Shown: one piece after another, positions 33,681-43,274 of the stretch
Layout of the letters: every line of letters begins with the position of its first letter
Position numbering within the stretch: the first letter of the stretch is position 1
Translations under genes and position numbers: made by a program
The notes under the pieces: generated by a model
What the model was told of the DNA's origin: nothing
Seen by the model: only the letters and a program-made list of their open reading frames with translations
Databases searched by the model: none
NCBI RefSeq assembly: GCF_004136555.1
Contig: NZ_NOIT01000003.1
Span: 62,001 to 126,000, forward strand
Length of the DNA stretch: 64,000 nucleotides
Direction of reading: 5' to 3'
Origin: Kocuria carniphila
GTDB taxonomy: Bacteria > Actinomycetota > Actinomycetes > Actinomycetales > Micrococcaceae

Positions 33681-33716
33681 AAACCCGGGCCGACGCACAC
33701 GCGCCAACCCGGGTTT
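33681..33716 (-). terminator. terminator after the glutamate dehydrogenase gene
   Basis: AAACCCGGG (33681-33689) pairs with CCCGGGTTT (33708-33716). On the minus strand the second arm runs into TTTTTCG, giving a T tract just after the dehydrogenase stop at 33730. Confidence 0.7.
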
Positions 33717-33729
33717 CCCTAGCTGTGAG

Positions 33730-36700
33730 TTACTCCGTCAGGGCGCTGCGCATGGTGCGCAGGGCCACGGAGAGCGCGGCAAGTTCCGCACCGGCGTCAC
33801 CGCCGGACGACATGCCCTCGATCTCGCCGAGCACATCGCGCAACCGCGCCAGACGGTCCTGGTTGTCCTGCTCCCAGGACGCCACCTTCTCCTGCGCATT
33901 GCTGCCCGGGGATTCCAGTGCCTGGGCCGCCAGCGCCACGAGTGTGGAGTAGAGGTCCTCGCGCATGGAGATCCGTGCCATGTTCTCCCACCGAGTGGTC
34001 TGCGGGAGCGCGGTGATGCGATCCAGCAGATTCTCCAAGCCGTAACGGTCGAACAGGGCGAAGTAGACCTTGGCAATGGTCTCCACGGTCACGTGCTCAT
34101 CGCCCTCGGACGACGACGCCGCGTGCTCACCGGCCCGCTCGCCCGCCACCTGAACGCCGCCGGCCTGAGCCAGGCGTGCGACATCCAGCAGTGCGAACGC
34201 GTCGAGGAGCTCGGCCCATTCGACCGCCAGGTCCTTGGGCACACCCTGACGCTCGGCCAGTTCGGTATCCGCGCTAACGCGCTCCTGGGACTGCGAGCTC
34301 ATGAGCTGCTGTTCGCCGAAGCGCAACTGCACGGTGGGCTTGTAGGCATCCACGAGTTCCTGGATGGTCGCCTCGGAGTCGCTGCGGTTGAGGAACCAAC
34401 GCACCACGCGGTCCAGCAGACGCCGCATGCGCAGGGTCAACTTGTTCCACATCTCCAGCGGAACGTCCGTACCCAGCTCGGCGTGACGGGCTACGTAGGG
34501 CTCCAGCTCGAAAATCTCCACGGCGGCGGTGAACACCCGTGCCAGATCGGCCAGGTTGGCGCCCGAGTCATCCACCACGCGGTAGGCGAAGGCGATGCCG
34601 CCATAGTTGATGATCTTGTTGGCCACCATGGTCGCGATGATCTGCTTGCGCAACGGGTGGGTCTGGATGTCCTCGCCGAACTTCTCCCGGATCTGCGTGG
34701 GGAAGTAGTTCTCGAGTGTCGCGTCGAACCAAGGATCGTCCGCCAGGTCGCTGTGGGTGAGCGCTCCCGTCAGCTGAATCTTGGTGTACGCGGTGAGCAC
34801 GGACAGCTCCGGACCGGTCAGGGACTCACCGTTTTCCGCTCGCTCGCGCAGCTGCTCGTCCGTCGGCAGGAACTCGAGTTCCCGGTCGAGGTCGGCTTCG
34901 TCCTCGAGCCAGTGCATCAGCCGGATGAACGTTTCCGCGAACTCCGGTCCGCGAGCGCGTTCGGTGGTCAGGAGCACGTTCTGCGCCACGTTGGTGCGCA
35001 GCACCAGGTCCGCAACCTCATCGGTCATGGACTCAATGAAGTCCGCGCGCTCGTCCTGACTCAACTTTCCGGCTTCGACCATACGGTCCACCAGGATCTT
35101 GATGTTGACCTCACGGTCGGAGGATTCCACACCGCCGGAGTTGTCGATGGCGTCCGTGTTGACGAGAATTCCGTTGCGAGCAGCCTCGATGCGACCCAGT
35201 TGAGTGGCGCCCAGGTTGCCGCCCTCGCCGATCACCCTGACGCGCAGGTCTTCACCATTGACGCGGATGGGGTCATTGGCCTTGTCCCCCACGTCCTGGT
35301 TGGTCTCAAGGGATGACTTCACGTACGTGCCGATTCCGCCGTTGTAAAGCAGATCCGCCGGGGCCAGCAGGATGGCTCGCACCAGTTCCTGCGGAGCCAT
35401 GGCTTCCACGCCTTCCTCCAGGCCGAGCGCATTACGGACCTGCGGACTGATCGGAATGGACTTCTCCTGGCGCGAGTACACGCCGCCGCCCTCGGAGATC
35501 ACGGACTTGTCGAAGTCCTGCCAGGACGTACGGCCCGCGTTGAACAACCGCTCGCGTTCCTTGTACGACGCCGCGGTGTCCGGATTCGGGTCCAGGAACA
35601 CGTCGCGGTGGTCGAAAGCTGCGATCAGCTTGATGTGCTCGGAGAGCAGCATGCCGTTGCCGAACACATCGCCTGACATGTCGCCGATGCCCACCACGGT
35701 GAACGCCTCGGACTGGGTGTCGACACCGAGTTCGAAGAAGTGCCGTTTGACCGACTCCCACGCGCCACGAGCGGTGATGCCCATCGCCTTGTGGTCGTAA
35801 CCGACCGAGCCGCCGGAAGCGAACGCATCACCCAACCAGAAGTTCCGGTCCAGTGAGATGGCGTTGGCGGTATCGGAGAACGCTGCGGTTCCCTTGTCCG
35901 CCGCGACCACCAGGTAGGAGTCGTCCTCGTCCCTGCGGATCACGCGATCCGGGTGCAGGACGGTGTCCCCCTGGGGCGTCTCCGGAGCCTCGGCGGCGTC
36001 CTTGGAGTCATCGTCGGAGACCTCCGCATTGGGCTCGGCGTTGGAGTCATGGGTGATGTTGTCAGTGACGTCCAGCAGCGAGGCGATGAACAGCTTGTAG
36101 GCCTCGCGGCCTTCCTCGAGCCACCCTTCGCGGTCCTGCTGCGGGTCCGGGAGCTGCTTGGGGAAGAACCCGCCCTTAGCGCCGTCCGGCACGATCACCG
36201 CGTTCTTGACCATCTGCGCCTTGACCAGGCCGAGCACCTCGGTGCGGAAGTCTTCACGACGGTCGGACCAGCGCAGACCACCGCGGGCCACGTGTCCGAA
36301 ACGCAGGTGCGTGCCTTCGACGCGCGGGGACCACACCCAGATCTCGAATTTCGGGCGGGGATGCGGGGCCGCGTTGATCGCCTGCGGGTCCAGCTTGAAC
36401 GCCATGGTGGGGCGCTCCTGGTACACGTTGGTGCGCAGCGTTGCACCGACCACATTGGCCAGGGCACGGAAGAGCCGGTCCGCATCCAGCGAGGGAACGT
36501 CGTCCAAGACCTTGTCGAGGCGTTCCCGGGCGGATTCGCGTGCCTGCGAGCGTTCCTCACGCCCCTGTTCGGTGTCCTCGAAACGCTCCGGATCGAAGCT
36601 CGAGCGGAAGTACTCGGACAGTTCGCGAGTGGCTTCCGGGTAGTCCAGCAGGGTGTCCGCAATGAACTCGAACGAGTTCGCGTAGCCCAACTGCAGGAGG

Positions 36701-38775
36701 TAGCGCACGTAGGACCGCAGTACGGCCACGGCGCGCCAGCTCATGCGCTCGGTCAGCACCAGGCGGTCCAACGAATCCGACTCGGAACGGCCGGAGAGGA
36801 TCGCGCACAGGGTGTCCTCGATGAGGTCCTCGGTCTTGGCGTCCTCCGGGCCGTGGGTGTCCACGCCCGCGGGCAATTCCACACCGAAGTCGTACAACTG
36901 GAATTCGCGCCCGTCGGACGGGGTCACAGTGTACGGGCGCTGATCCAGCACCTTCAGCCCCATGTTGTGCAGCAACGGCAGCAGCTCGGTCAGCGACAGC
37001 GCCTGGGTCAGGTAGATGTTCAGACGCACTTGACCGTCGTGTTCGGCTACGCGCACCTCCGCGGGGAAGTCCGGGTCCCGGCCCCACAGCTCTTCGCAGC
37101 GCTGCAAGTCTTCGACGGCCTCGTCGATCTCGTAGTCCTCGCGGTACGCACCCGGGAAGGCGTGGGTCCACAGGGGAGTCAGCCGAGCGGCGTCGTCGGA
37201 ATCGAAACCGAGGCGGATGGCGCGGGTGAGCGTATCGGGCCACGAACGAACGGCCGCGCGCAGGCGGTGCTCGAGGTTCTCCTGATCGAATTCACGCACC
37301 TCGCCGGTGTACGGCAAACGGATGCGGAAGAAGAGACGCGCCAACGAGGACGAGGTCAGCCGCACCTCGAAGTCAATGGCCTCCGCCTGGAACACATCCT
37401 GCAACTGCTCCTCGATGCGTTCGCGCACGGAGGTGTTGTAGCGGTCGCGCGGCAGGAAGACCACCGCGGACATGAAGCGGCCGAACGTGTCCTGACGCAG
37501 GAACACCCGTGTCTGGCGGCGTTCGTTGAGCCCCAGCACACCCTTGGCCGTCTCGTAGAGCTTGTCGCTGGTCATGTGGAAGAGCTCGTCGCGCGGGTAG
37601 TCCTCGATGATGCCCATGAGGTCTCGCGCGGAGTGGCTGTCCGGGAGGAAGCCGAAGCGCTCGATCACGGTCTCCACCTTGTCCCGCACCACGGGCGTCT
37701 GGTGGGCCGGGACCGAATAGGCCCGGCGGGAGAAGAGGCCAAGGATCAGGTACTCGCCGGTGACCGTGCCGTCCTTGGCGAACGTGCGCACCCCGATGTA
37801 ATCCAAGTACTCACGGCGGTGGATGGACGAGCGGCGGTTGGCCTTGGTGACGAACACGACCTGGTGGTCTTCAGCGTGGATGCGCCCCAGACCTGTGAGC
37901 TTCTGCGCGTGGCCCTCCGCACCCGCTTCACGGAGCAGGCCGAGCCCGGTCTGCGGGCGCGAGTGCAGGGCAGCGTCGTCGCCGTTCGTCTCAAGGTCGT
38001 AGCGCTTGATGCCCATGAAGACGAAGTTGCCGGCCCTCAACCAGTCGAGGAACTCCTTGGCGGAATCCACGTCCGGCAATTGGGAACCATCCTCGAACTG
38101 GATGTCACGCAGGCCGTCCAGGGTCTGTGCAAGCTCCGCGACCGTGGCGTGCATCTGGTCTTGGTCCTCGTCCACCCGGCGAACGTCCGAGACGAGTTTA
38201 CCCAAATACTGCTTGAGGTCCTCGCGCTCCGACTCGTTCAGATCGCTTTGCAGTTCCATGCGGATCCAGGACTCGATGACCGTGGTGGTGGACCCACCCT
38301 CGCTCGAACGCGGCGTGGCATTGGGAGTCAGAGGGACCAGCGGAATGGCGGTCGTATCCCCGGAAGAGGCCGTTGAGATGTTGGGGACCTGGTCCAAGGA
38401 CTCCAGCTCGTGCTCGGAACCCATTCGGGTGGCGAGCAGCAGGGGGTGAAGTACCAACCGGGCACCGCCCCACTTAGCGGCAATCTCGGTGGTCAATGTG
38501 GAGACCAGGAACGGCATGTCGTCCGTGACCATGTAGAGCTCCGTGCCGTTGGAGCCCTGTCGAACATCCACGCAGAGTTCACCCTTGTTTCGGTACTTAC
38601 CGACTTCGCGGTGGTGCTCCGCGAGCTTGCTCAAGGTGTCCTGACTGTGGGTGGCCACATCAGCATCCGGAACCGTCCGGTAGTACTCGGTGATCCACTG
38701 CTGGTCTCCGCTCCACTGCGGGCGTTGCCACACCGCCGGGATCACTTGGGTGTCGGTCGCTTCGGGAGAGGTCAC
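33730..38775 (-). CDS. gdh: large NAD-dependent glutamate dehydrogenase (GDH-180 type)
   Basis: Oxidatively deaminates glutamate to 2-oxoglutarate and ammonium. It belongs to the roughly 180-kDa class with a long regulatory N-terminus (ACT-like segments before residue 700). The catalytic core has RGGLRWSDRREDFRTEVLGL and KNAVIVPDGAKGGFF, and the nucleotide-binding side has VVGIGDMSGDVFGNGMLLSE. The GTG at 38775 after AAAGG gives 1,681 residues, near the family's usual size; the frame runs 32 codons further without a ribosome site. In actinobacteria this class is known to be controlled by phosphoprotein GarA/OdhI, but no such gene is visible here. The gene is monocistronic, ending at the hairpin near 33700. 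The 291 bp upstream to 39066 hold no other gene. Confidence 0.95.
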   Translation of the reverse strand: MTSPEATDTQVIPAVWQRPQWSGDQQWITEYYRTVPDADVATHSQDTLSKLAEHHREVGKYRNKGELCVDVRQGSNGTELYMVTDDMPFLVSTLTTEIAAKWGGARLVLHPLLLATRMGSEHELESLDQVPNISTASSGDTTAIPLVPLTPNATPRSSEGGSTTTVIESWIRMELQSDLNESEREDLKQYLGKLVSDVRRVDEDQDQMHATVAELAQTLDGLRDIQFEDGSQLPDVDSAKEFLDWLRAGNFVFMGIKRYDLETNGDDAALHSRPQTGLGLLREAGAEGHAQKLTGLGRIHAEDHQVVFVTKANRRSSIHRREYLDYIGVRTFAKDGTVTGEYLILGLFSRRAYSVPAHQTPVVRDKVETVIERFGFLPDSHSARDLMGIIEDYPRDELFHMTSDKLYETAKGVLGLNERRQTRVFLRQDTFGRFMSAVVFLPRDRYNTSVRERIEEQLQDVFQAEAIDFEVRLTSSSLARLFFRIRLPYTGEVREFDQENLEHRLRAAVRSWPDTLTRAIRLGFDSDDAARLTPLWTHAFPGAYREDYEIDEAVEDLQRCEELWGRDPDFPAEVRVAEHDGQVRLNIYLTQALSLTELLPLLHNMGLKVLDQRPYTVTPSDGREFQLYDFGVELPAGVDTHGPEDAKTEDLIEDTLCAILSGRSESDSLDRLVLTERMSWRAVAVLRSYVRYLLQLGYANSFEFIADTLLDYPEATRELSEYFRSSFDPERFEDTEQGREERSQARESARERLDKVLDDVPSLDADRLFRALANVVGATLRTNVYQERPTMAFKLDPQAINAAPHPRPKFEIWVWSPRVEGTHLRFGHVARGGLRWSDRREDFRTEVLGLVKAQMVKNAVIVPDGAKGGFFPKQLPDPQQDREGWLEEGREAYKLFIASLLDVTDNITHDSNAEPNAEVSDDDSKDAAEAPETPQGDTVLHPDRVIRRDEDDSYLVVAADKGTAAFSDTANAISLDRNFWLGDAFASGGSVGYDHKAMGITARGAWESVKRHFFELGVDTQSEAFTVVGIGDMSGDVFGNGMLLSEHIKLIAAFDHRDVFLDPNPDTAASYKERERLFNAGRTSWQDFDKSVISEGGGVYSRQEKSIPISPQVRNALGLEEGVEAMAPQELVRAILLAPADLLYNGGIGTYVKSSLETNQDVGDKANDPIRVNGEDLRVRVIGEGGNLGATQLGRIEAARNGILVNTDAIDNSGGVESSDREVNIKILVDRMVEAGKLSQDERADFIESMTDEVADLVLRTNVAQNVLLTTERARGPEFAETFIRLMHWLEDEADLDRELEFLPTDEQLRERAENGESLTGPELSVLTAYTKIQLTGALTHSDLADDPWFDATLENYFPTQIREKFGEDIQTHPLRKQIIATMVANKIINYGGIAFAYRVVDDSGANLADLARVFTAAVEIFELEPYVARHAELGTDVPLEMWNKLTLRMRRLLDRVVRWFLNRSDSEATIQELVDAYKPTVQLRFGEQQLMSSQSQERVSADTELAERQGVPKDLAVEWAELLDAFALLDVARLAQAGGVQVAGERAGEHAASSSEGDEHVTVETIAKVYFALFDRYGLENLLDRITALPQTTRWENMARISMREDLYSTLVALAAQALESPGSNAQEKVASWEQDNQDRLARLRDVLGEIEGMSSGGDAGAELAALSVALRTMRSALTE

Positions 38776-39066
38776 GTCTGCATCACGCCTTTGCTCGCAG
38801 TCGATTCGAGGTGGGTACGCACGGCCGCTGGAAATCCAAACGCGCGGCCACGCCCTCTTGGGCAGCAGCACGCGCGGTCGGCCGCATTGCCGAGTCTCAT
38901 CCCAGCCTATGACTCCCCGAGACCAAGGGCCACCATTGGAGTTGAGCGGGGAGTGAACGCGCGGGAGTGCGACGACCGCCGGTCGATTCTCGAGGGTTCA
39001 CTCATTAACCACAGATCCATGGTTGGCTATCCCCCTTTTCCGGCTCGTTTCGCGGGATAGCGAACC

Positions 39067-39639
39067 TTATTTCACAGCGCCGCCCTGGACTGACGACGCC
39101 GCTGCGGTCACCTCATCCGCCGTCACGGTCACCACTTCCCCGTTTTCCAGGCTGCGCAGTTTCCGGTTCAGGATGTGCCCGGCCGTGAGGCGAATGAACG
39201 ATCCGTGGCTGACGATCATCACGTTCTGCCCTGGGTAGTCGTCGATGATCTGCTGGAGCACCGCCACCCCTCGGTCCACCAGGTCCGCAGTGTGTTCACC
39301 ATGCTGTTCCATGAACGCGTGGCGCTCTTCCTCGGTCATGTGGCTGCAGTCGTAGCCCTCAATGTCGCCAAAGCTGCGCTCGATCAGATCGTCATACACT
39401 CGCGAGACTTCAAGACCGACCGCTTCGCCGATGATTTCCGCAGTCTCCCGAGCACGGGACAGCGGCGAGGAAACCAGTACGTCCCAGTGCTCTTCCGACG
39501 CCGCCAGCTCGCGGCCCACTTCACGGGCCTGTTCTCGGCCGGTCTCGTTGAGGGGGATATCGGTGCGACCCTGCAGCCGGCGAGCGAAGTTCCAGTCGGT
39601 CTGACCGTGGCGGATGAGGGAAAGAGAGGAATCAGTCAC
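39067..39639 (-). CDS. histidine phosphatase family protein
   Basis: Phosphoglycerate-mutase-like phosphatase of 190 residues. The catalytic RHGQTDWN is at residues 10-17, LVSSPLSRARETAEI follows, the acid residue lies in ERSFGDIEG, and the second His is in MIVSHGSF. Start is GTG at 39639. The substrate range of this superfamily is broad (sugar phosphates, nucleotides, cobalamin precursors), and nothing nearby narrows it. Confidence 0.9.
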   Translation of the reverse strand: MTDSSLSLIRHGQTDWNFARRLQGRTDIPLNETGREQAREVGRELAASEEHWDVLVSSPLSRARETAEIIGEAVGLEVSRVYDDLIERSFGDIEGYDCSHMTEEERHAFMEQHGEHTADLVDRGVAVLQQIIDDYPGQNVMIVSHGSFIRLTAGHILNRKLRSLENGEVVTVTADEVTAAASSVQGGAVK

Positions 39640-39730
39640 GCCTCAACGCTACCCGCAGTCACGAACTTGTCCTTTCTGCACCCGCCACCCACGAAAATGC
39701 ACATGCGGAAAAGAACACACATAAATGAGT

Positions 39731-39769
39731 GTGGCCCGGAGCCTCCGTCGATCGGAGATTCCGGGCCAC
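39731..39769 (-). terminator. terminator after the DUF2382 gene
   Basis: GTGGCCCGGA (39731-39740) pairs with TCCGGGCCAC (39760-39769), with an inner CTCCG/CGGAG stem. It lies 17 bp after the minus-strand stop at 39786. Confidence 0.75.
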
Positions 39770-39785
39770 ATAAGAAAACAAAAGA

Positions 39786-40229
39786 CTAGGCGCGGCGATC
39801 ATCCGTCTCGATGTCGATGCGCTCCTTGCGGAGGGTGTCCTCAATGACTTCGGTGCGCTCGGTGCGTTGGGCCACCAGGCGGACACGCTGGTAGGGAACG
39901 CGCACGGTCTGGACCTCGGCCTCGGTGCGGTACAGGATGAGTTCGTCCTCGCCCAGGGGCAACTCGCGACCGTCCAGGAATGACTGGCGTTCCTCTTCGG
40001 TAATGGGGGTGCGAACCACATCGGGCTCGTCGTGTCCGACGGTCACTTCCTGACGGACAGGCTCTTCAATCACGTACTTGCGGAGACGGAGCTTGCCGGT
40101 CTCCTCCTGCTGACGGTTGATCACCAGGCGCTCTTCATGACGAACCACGGATGCGGCCTGGTCATCGAGCATTTCTTCACGATGCGAATCCCGCGGGTCC
40201 TGCCCGGGAACGCTGTTCTGTACTGCCAT
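39786..40229 (-). CDS. DUF2382 (YsnF/AvaK-like) stress protein
   Basis: 147-residue soluble, highly charged protein. The DUF2382 signature is clear in the middle: EERLVINRQQEETGKLRLRK followed by EEPVRQEVTVGHDEPDVVR. A basic/acidic C-terminal half follows (RKERIDIETDDRRA). The family is linked to general or envelope stress in actinobacteria, but its biochemistry is not known. The ATG follows a near-perfect CAGGAGGTCAGG. It is divergent from the TPR gene, and GATAAT (minus strand, 40260-40265) may be its -10. Confidence 0.85.
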   Translation of the reverse strand: MAVQNSVPGQDPRDSHREEMLDDQAASVVRHEERLVINRQQEETGKLRLRKYVIEEPVRQEVTVGHDEPDVVRTPITEEERQSFLDGRELPLGEDELILYRTEAEVQTVRVPYQRVRLVAQRTERTEVIEDTLRKERIDIETDDRRA

Positions 40230-40335
40230 CCTGACCTCCTGAAAGAGTGTGTTCTAGAGATTATCAGCCGGGTTATGTTGCGACCTACCGTGTAGCATTT
40301 GGAGCTACCCCGGTGGGTCCCGAAAGGATGAGCTG

Positions 40336-40992
40336 ATGAGCTATTCGGATGATGGCAACGGTTATTTCACACGTGCCCTGGACGCCGAGGACCGGGGCGA
40401 ACTCTCGCAGGCCGAAACCGCATACCGGCAGGCGATCGAGTTGTTCAAGGAGACCCAACAGACCCAGCGTGAGCTCGCAGCGTGCCACTACAATTTGGGC
40501 CACCTGTACGTGGTCATGAACGTGCGGGACAAGGCGATCACCGAGTACCAGCGCTGCTTGGAGTACTTCGGACAGATTACGGACAGCAGCAAACCCAAGG
40601 GTCGCGCGCATTTGATCCTGGGGTCGTTGTTCGTGGAGGACCGAGACTACCCCCGCGCTGAGTCCCACTTACTGGACGCCCTGGGGCAGTACTTGGACGC
40701 GCCGCACGAGCCCAAGGATCAAGCGGAGTGCTACGTCAACCTGGCGCGCGTCTACAACGCCACCAAGCGCCGGGCCCAGTCCGTCACCGCGTACAACCGC
40801 GCGTTGGATTTCTATCAGGCAACCCCTGATTCCCAGCGTGACCAGTCCGATTGCTACACCGAGTTAGGCATCGTCTACCAGTACCTGGGCAAGATGGAGG
40901 AGTCCGCTGCCGCCTATGGTGAGGCCGCACGTTTGCGCCAGCAGGCCTCCCACCACCATCGCCACCACAAACACAAGGGTTCCGATTCATGA
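40336..40992 (+). CDS. tetratricopeptide-repeat protein
   Basis: 218-residue helical-repeat protein, likely a protein-interaction scaffold. At least four TPR units are readable, for example LSQAETAYRQAIELFKET, LAACHYNLGHLYVVMNVRDK, AECYVNLARVYNATKRRAQS and SDCYTELGIVYQYLGKMEES. It ends with a His-rich tail (HHHRHHKHKG) that could bind metal. The ATG follows GAAAGGA. Its stop overlaps the aldo/keto reductase start (ATGA), so the two are translated together; the functional link is unknown. Confidence 0.88.
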   Translation: MSYSDDGNGYFTRALDAEDRGELSQAETAYRQAIELFKETQQTQRELAACHYNLGHLYVVMNVRDKAITEYQRCLEYFGQITDSSKPKGRAHLILGSLFVEDRDYPRAESHLLDALGQYLDAPHEPKDQAECYVNLARVYNATKRRAQSVTAYNRALDFYQATPDSQRDQSDCYTELGIVYQYLGKMEESAAAYGEAARLRQQASHHHRHHKHKGSDS

Positions 40993-41945
40993 GCTTTCCG
41001 CTGATTTACGGTTGCATGGCCCTGGGCGGGCCGTGGGATCGTTCCGAGATCACCAGCACCCAGTTCGACGCCGCTCACACCGCCGTGCGCGCCGCTCACC
41101 AGACCGGGTTCGACCTTTTCGACCACGCTGACATCTACGCCGCAGGAAAGTCCGAGACGATCTTCGGCCGCATCCTCGCGGAGGATCCGGAGCTCCGCCA
41201 AGGGATCAAGCTGCAGACCAAGTGCGGCATTCGCATCCCGGGCAATACCGGCCCCGAAGATTCCCCGGTGCACTACCGCCTGGATCGGGACACCATTCGC
41301 GCGAGCCTTGAGGGCTCGTTGGAGCGGTTGGGCGTGGACAGCGTGGAACGGCTGATTCTGCACCGGCCGGACCCGTTGACCACTCTGGGTGAAACAGGCC
41401 AGGCCCTGGATGATCTGCGCTCAGAAGGCTTGATCAACTCCGTGGGGTTGTCCAACATGACCTTGCGCCACGTCGCGGCGTTCCAGCAGGTCCTGTGCAC
41501 TCCGCTCACCGCCGTTCAAATTCAGATGAGCCTGGCCCACCGTGACTTCGTCGAAACCCAGATCCTGGGCAATCAGACCGAGGGCACCGAGTACAACTTT
41601 CCCGAGGGTCTACTGACTCATTGCGCGGCGGACGAGATCGAAGTCCAAGCATGGGGCGCCATGGCGGACGGCATCTACTCCGGCCGCCAGGCACCCCAAG
41701 GTGACCGGACCGCGGAGGCCACGAGCGGCGTCGTCGAACGCCTGGCTGAACGCATGAATGTCTCCCGCGAGGCCGTGGTCGTGGGCTGGTTGCTGCGCCA
41801 CCCGTACGCGATCCGCCCGGTGGTGGGGACCATGAACCCGGAGCGGATCCGCGCGTGTGCCCAGGCACCGCAAGCCGCCGAGGACATGACTCACACGGAC
41901 TGGTATGAGCTCTGGACGGCCGCGCGCGGTCATTCATTGCCGTAA
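40989..41945 (+). CDS. aldo/keto reductase
   Basis: NADPH-dependent carbonyl reductase with a TIM-barrel fold, 318 residues. The tetrad is visible: Asp and Tyr in FDHADIYAAGKSE, Lys in LQTKCGI, His in LILHRPDPL. The C-terminal cofactor part includes RPVVGTMNPERI. It resembles the YdhF-type subgroup. It is translationally coupled to the upstream TPR gene through ATGA. Physiological substrate unknown. Confidence 0.92.
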   Translation: MSFPLIYGCMALGGPWDRSEITSTQFDAAHTAVRAAHQTGFDLFDHADIYAAGKSETIFGRILAEDPELRQGIKLQTKCGIRIPGNTGPEDSPVHYRLDRDTIRASLEGSLERLGVDSVERLILHRPDPLTTLGETGQALDDLRSEGLINSVGLSNMTLRHVAAFQQVLCTPLTAVQIQMSLAHRDFVETQILGNQTEGTEYNFPEGLLTHCAADEIEVQAWGAMADGIYSGRQAPQGDRTAEATSGVVERLAERMNVSREAVVVGWLLRHPYAIRPVVGTMNPERIRACAQAPQAAEDMTHTDWYELWTAARGHSLP

Positions 41946-42017
41946 GTGTCGTGTCCTGGGGTTCCGAGCGAAAAGAGTATTGTCCGAAGTGAGGCCTGAC
42001 TAGGGCACGAAGTGATC

Positions 42018-42105
42018 GTCACCAAACGGTGACCTTCATAAGCTTGCTCCTGGCAGCCCACATGGCTATTTTCTTTTGTAAAGGAGCCGTCGCGGGCTGC
42101 GACGG
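42018..42105 (+). other. possible structured leader before the DUF2617 gene
   Basis: Two perfect small hairpins lie in the 178-bp gap: GTCACC-AAAC-GGTGAC at 42018-42033 and CCGTCGC-GGGCT-GCGACGG at 42087-42105, the latter 18 bp before the ATG. A T-rich TTTTCTTTTG is between them. This could be terminator-then-leader or a regulatory RNA. I recognise no known riboswitch class. Confidence 0.3.
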
Positions 42106-42123
42106 TTGACAGGGAGAGTATCC

Positions 42124-42678
42124 ATGAACCGACCTTGGCTTACCCGCACGCCTGGGCACGTGGTGTGTGAACCGGATGAGTTCAGTTATCGCACCGACCT
42201 TCCCGTGGTGGAGGCGACCGCAACTCGGTCCTACGCGATCGATGAACTCACCACCGTGGAATTACGGGTCGCCCCCGGCCAGCACCAACTGGTCATCACC
42301 CACGGCGACGATCATTGGGTGGAGACGATCGGCCTTTTCGACGACGCCGCCCCGGACCTGCCCATTCTCCGGCGCCTTCCCAACCCCACAGGTTTCGCGA
42401 CCGATTTCGAAGTGGGCTGCACGGTGACCTCGCACTCGCAGCGCGGACTGGCCAAAACGTTGAAGCAGCTACGTGATCGGCTCGACAACGCGCCTCTCGC
42501 GCTGTGCGTCCAGGATCCCGAGGAGCCCACCGCGATTACCGCGGCGTGCTGTCACATGGATCCGGTGGAAAACACCCTCATGTGGTGGACGTGGCGAACC
42601 CTGCCGGAATCCGGCTGTATGGTTCGCACCCGCGCGCAGTTGCACCTCACGGCGGCGCCGCAGGGAGTGGCTGCGTAG
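42124..42678 (+). CDS. DUF2617 family protein
   Basis: 184-residue protein of an actinobacterial family of unknown function. The best family marks are VELRVAPGQHQLVI, the central TLKQLRDRLDN helix and the C-terminal WWTWRTLPESGCMVRTR, which matches the conserved WRTWH-x-YP-x-TGE-x-VRT-like ending of DUF2617. The ATG at 42124 follows AGGGAGAG; an ATG six codons upstream lies inside a hairpin and is rejected. It converges with the thioesterase gene, leaving 13 bp between stops. Confidence 0.75.
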   Translation: MNRPWLTRTPGHVVCEPDEFSYRTDLPVVEATATRSYAIDELTTVELRVAPGQHQLVITHGDDHWVETIGLFDDAAPDLPILRRLPNPTGFATDFEVGCTVTSHSQRGLAKTLKQLRDRLDNAPLALCVQDPEEPTAITAACCHMDPVENTLMWWTWRTLPESGCMVRTRAQLHLTAAPQGVAA

Positions 42679-42691
42679 CCACTCTCCGCGC

Positions 42692-43168
42692 TCAGAACGG
42701 TGACGGCGCCGTGTACGGCTCCAACAGTTCCCGCTGTTCCTTGTTGAGCCGCAGAACTGTTTGTGTTTCCGGGACGAACAGCGCGAGTTGGGTCAGCGCG
42801 CGAACGCAGGGAGCGCCGTCGGCGGCGTCGACAATTTCGAATCCAAGCTCGAGCGTTGCCGCCTTGGCCGAGACCACCCAGACGCGCACCTCCGTGGGGA
42901 CGTTGCGGTAGGCCAGCGGGCGCAGGTACTTGACCCGGTGCTCGGCAATGAGTGCCTGGGTGCCCTCCGGGAGCACCGAGAAGAGGGGAATCTTGGCCGG
43001 GGCCACCTGCTCGCCCGTGCCCACCGGAACGCCGAAAGTGGCGATGCGGGCTTCCTCGAGTACGCGGATGACCTCAACGTTGTTGACGTGCCCGTACGGG
43101 TCCATGTCGCCCCAACGCAACGGGACCTGACAGGTGACGGAGCGTTCCAGGTACTCGTTCGATCGCAT
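42692..43168 (-). CDS. acyl-CoA thioesterase, hotdog (4HBT) family
   Basis: Hydrolyses a CoA thioester. The hotdog signature RWGDMDPYGHVNNVEVIRVL holds the active-site Asp and the conserved HVNN. The ATG at 43168 is chosen because GAGGAG stands 8 bp before it, unlike the ATG ten codons upstream. The product is 158 residues, normal for the YbgC/FcbC-like group. Substrate not determined; no pathway neighbours. Confidence 0.88.
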   Translation of the reverse strand: MRSNEYLERSVTCQVPLRWGDMDPYGHVNNVEVIRVLEEARIATFGVPVGTGEQVAPAKIPLFSVLPEGTQALIAEHRVKYLRPLAYRNVPTEVRVWVVSAKAATLELGFEIVDAADGAPCVRALTQLALFVPETQTVLRLNKEQRELLEPYTAPSPF

Positions 43169-43274
43169 ATCGGCGCTCCTCACGTGCAGATTTGTCATGT
43201 TGGCCGGTAGCCGGCGGGCTTGCCGGGGATGAATGAGATGATATCCGCGTCCGCGTTCTGATGGGGGTATTTGG

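Noticed and set aside
35953-38376. 807-codon frame on the plus strand
   Set aside because: Antisense shadow of the glutamate dehydrogenase; no domain and no ribosome site.
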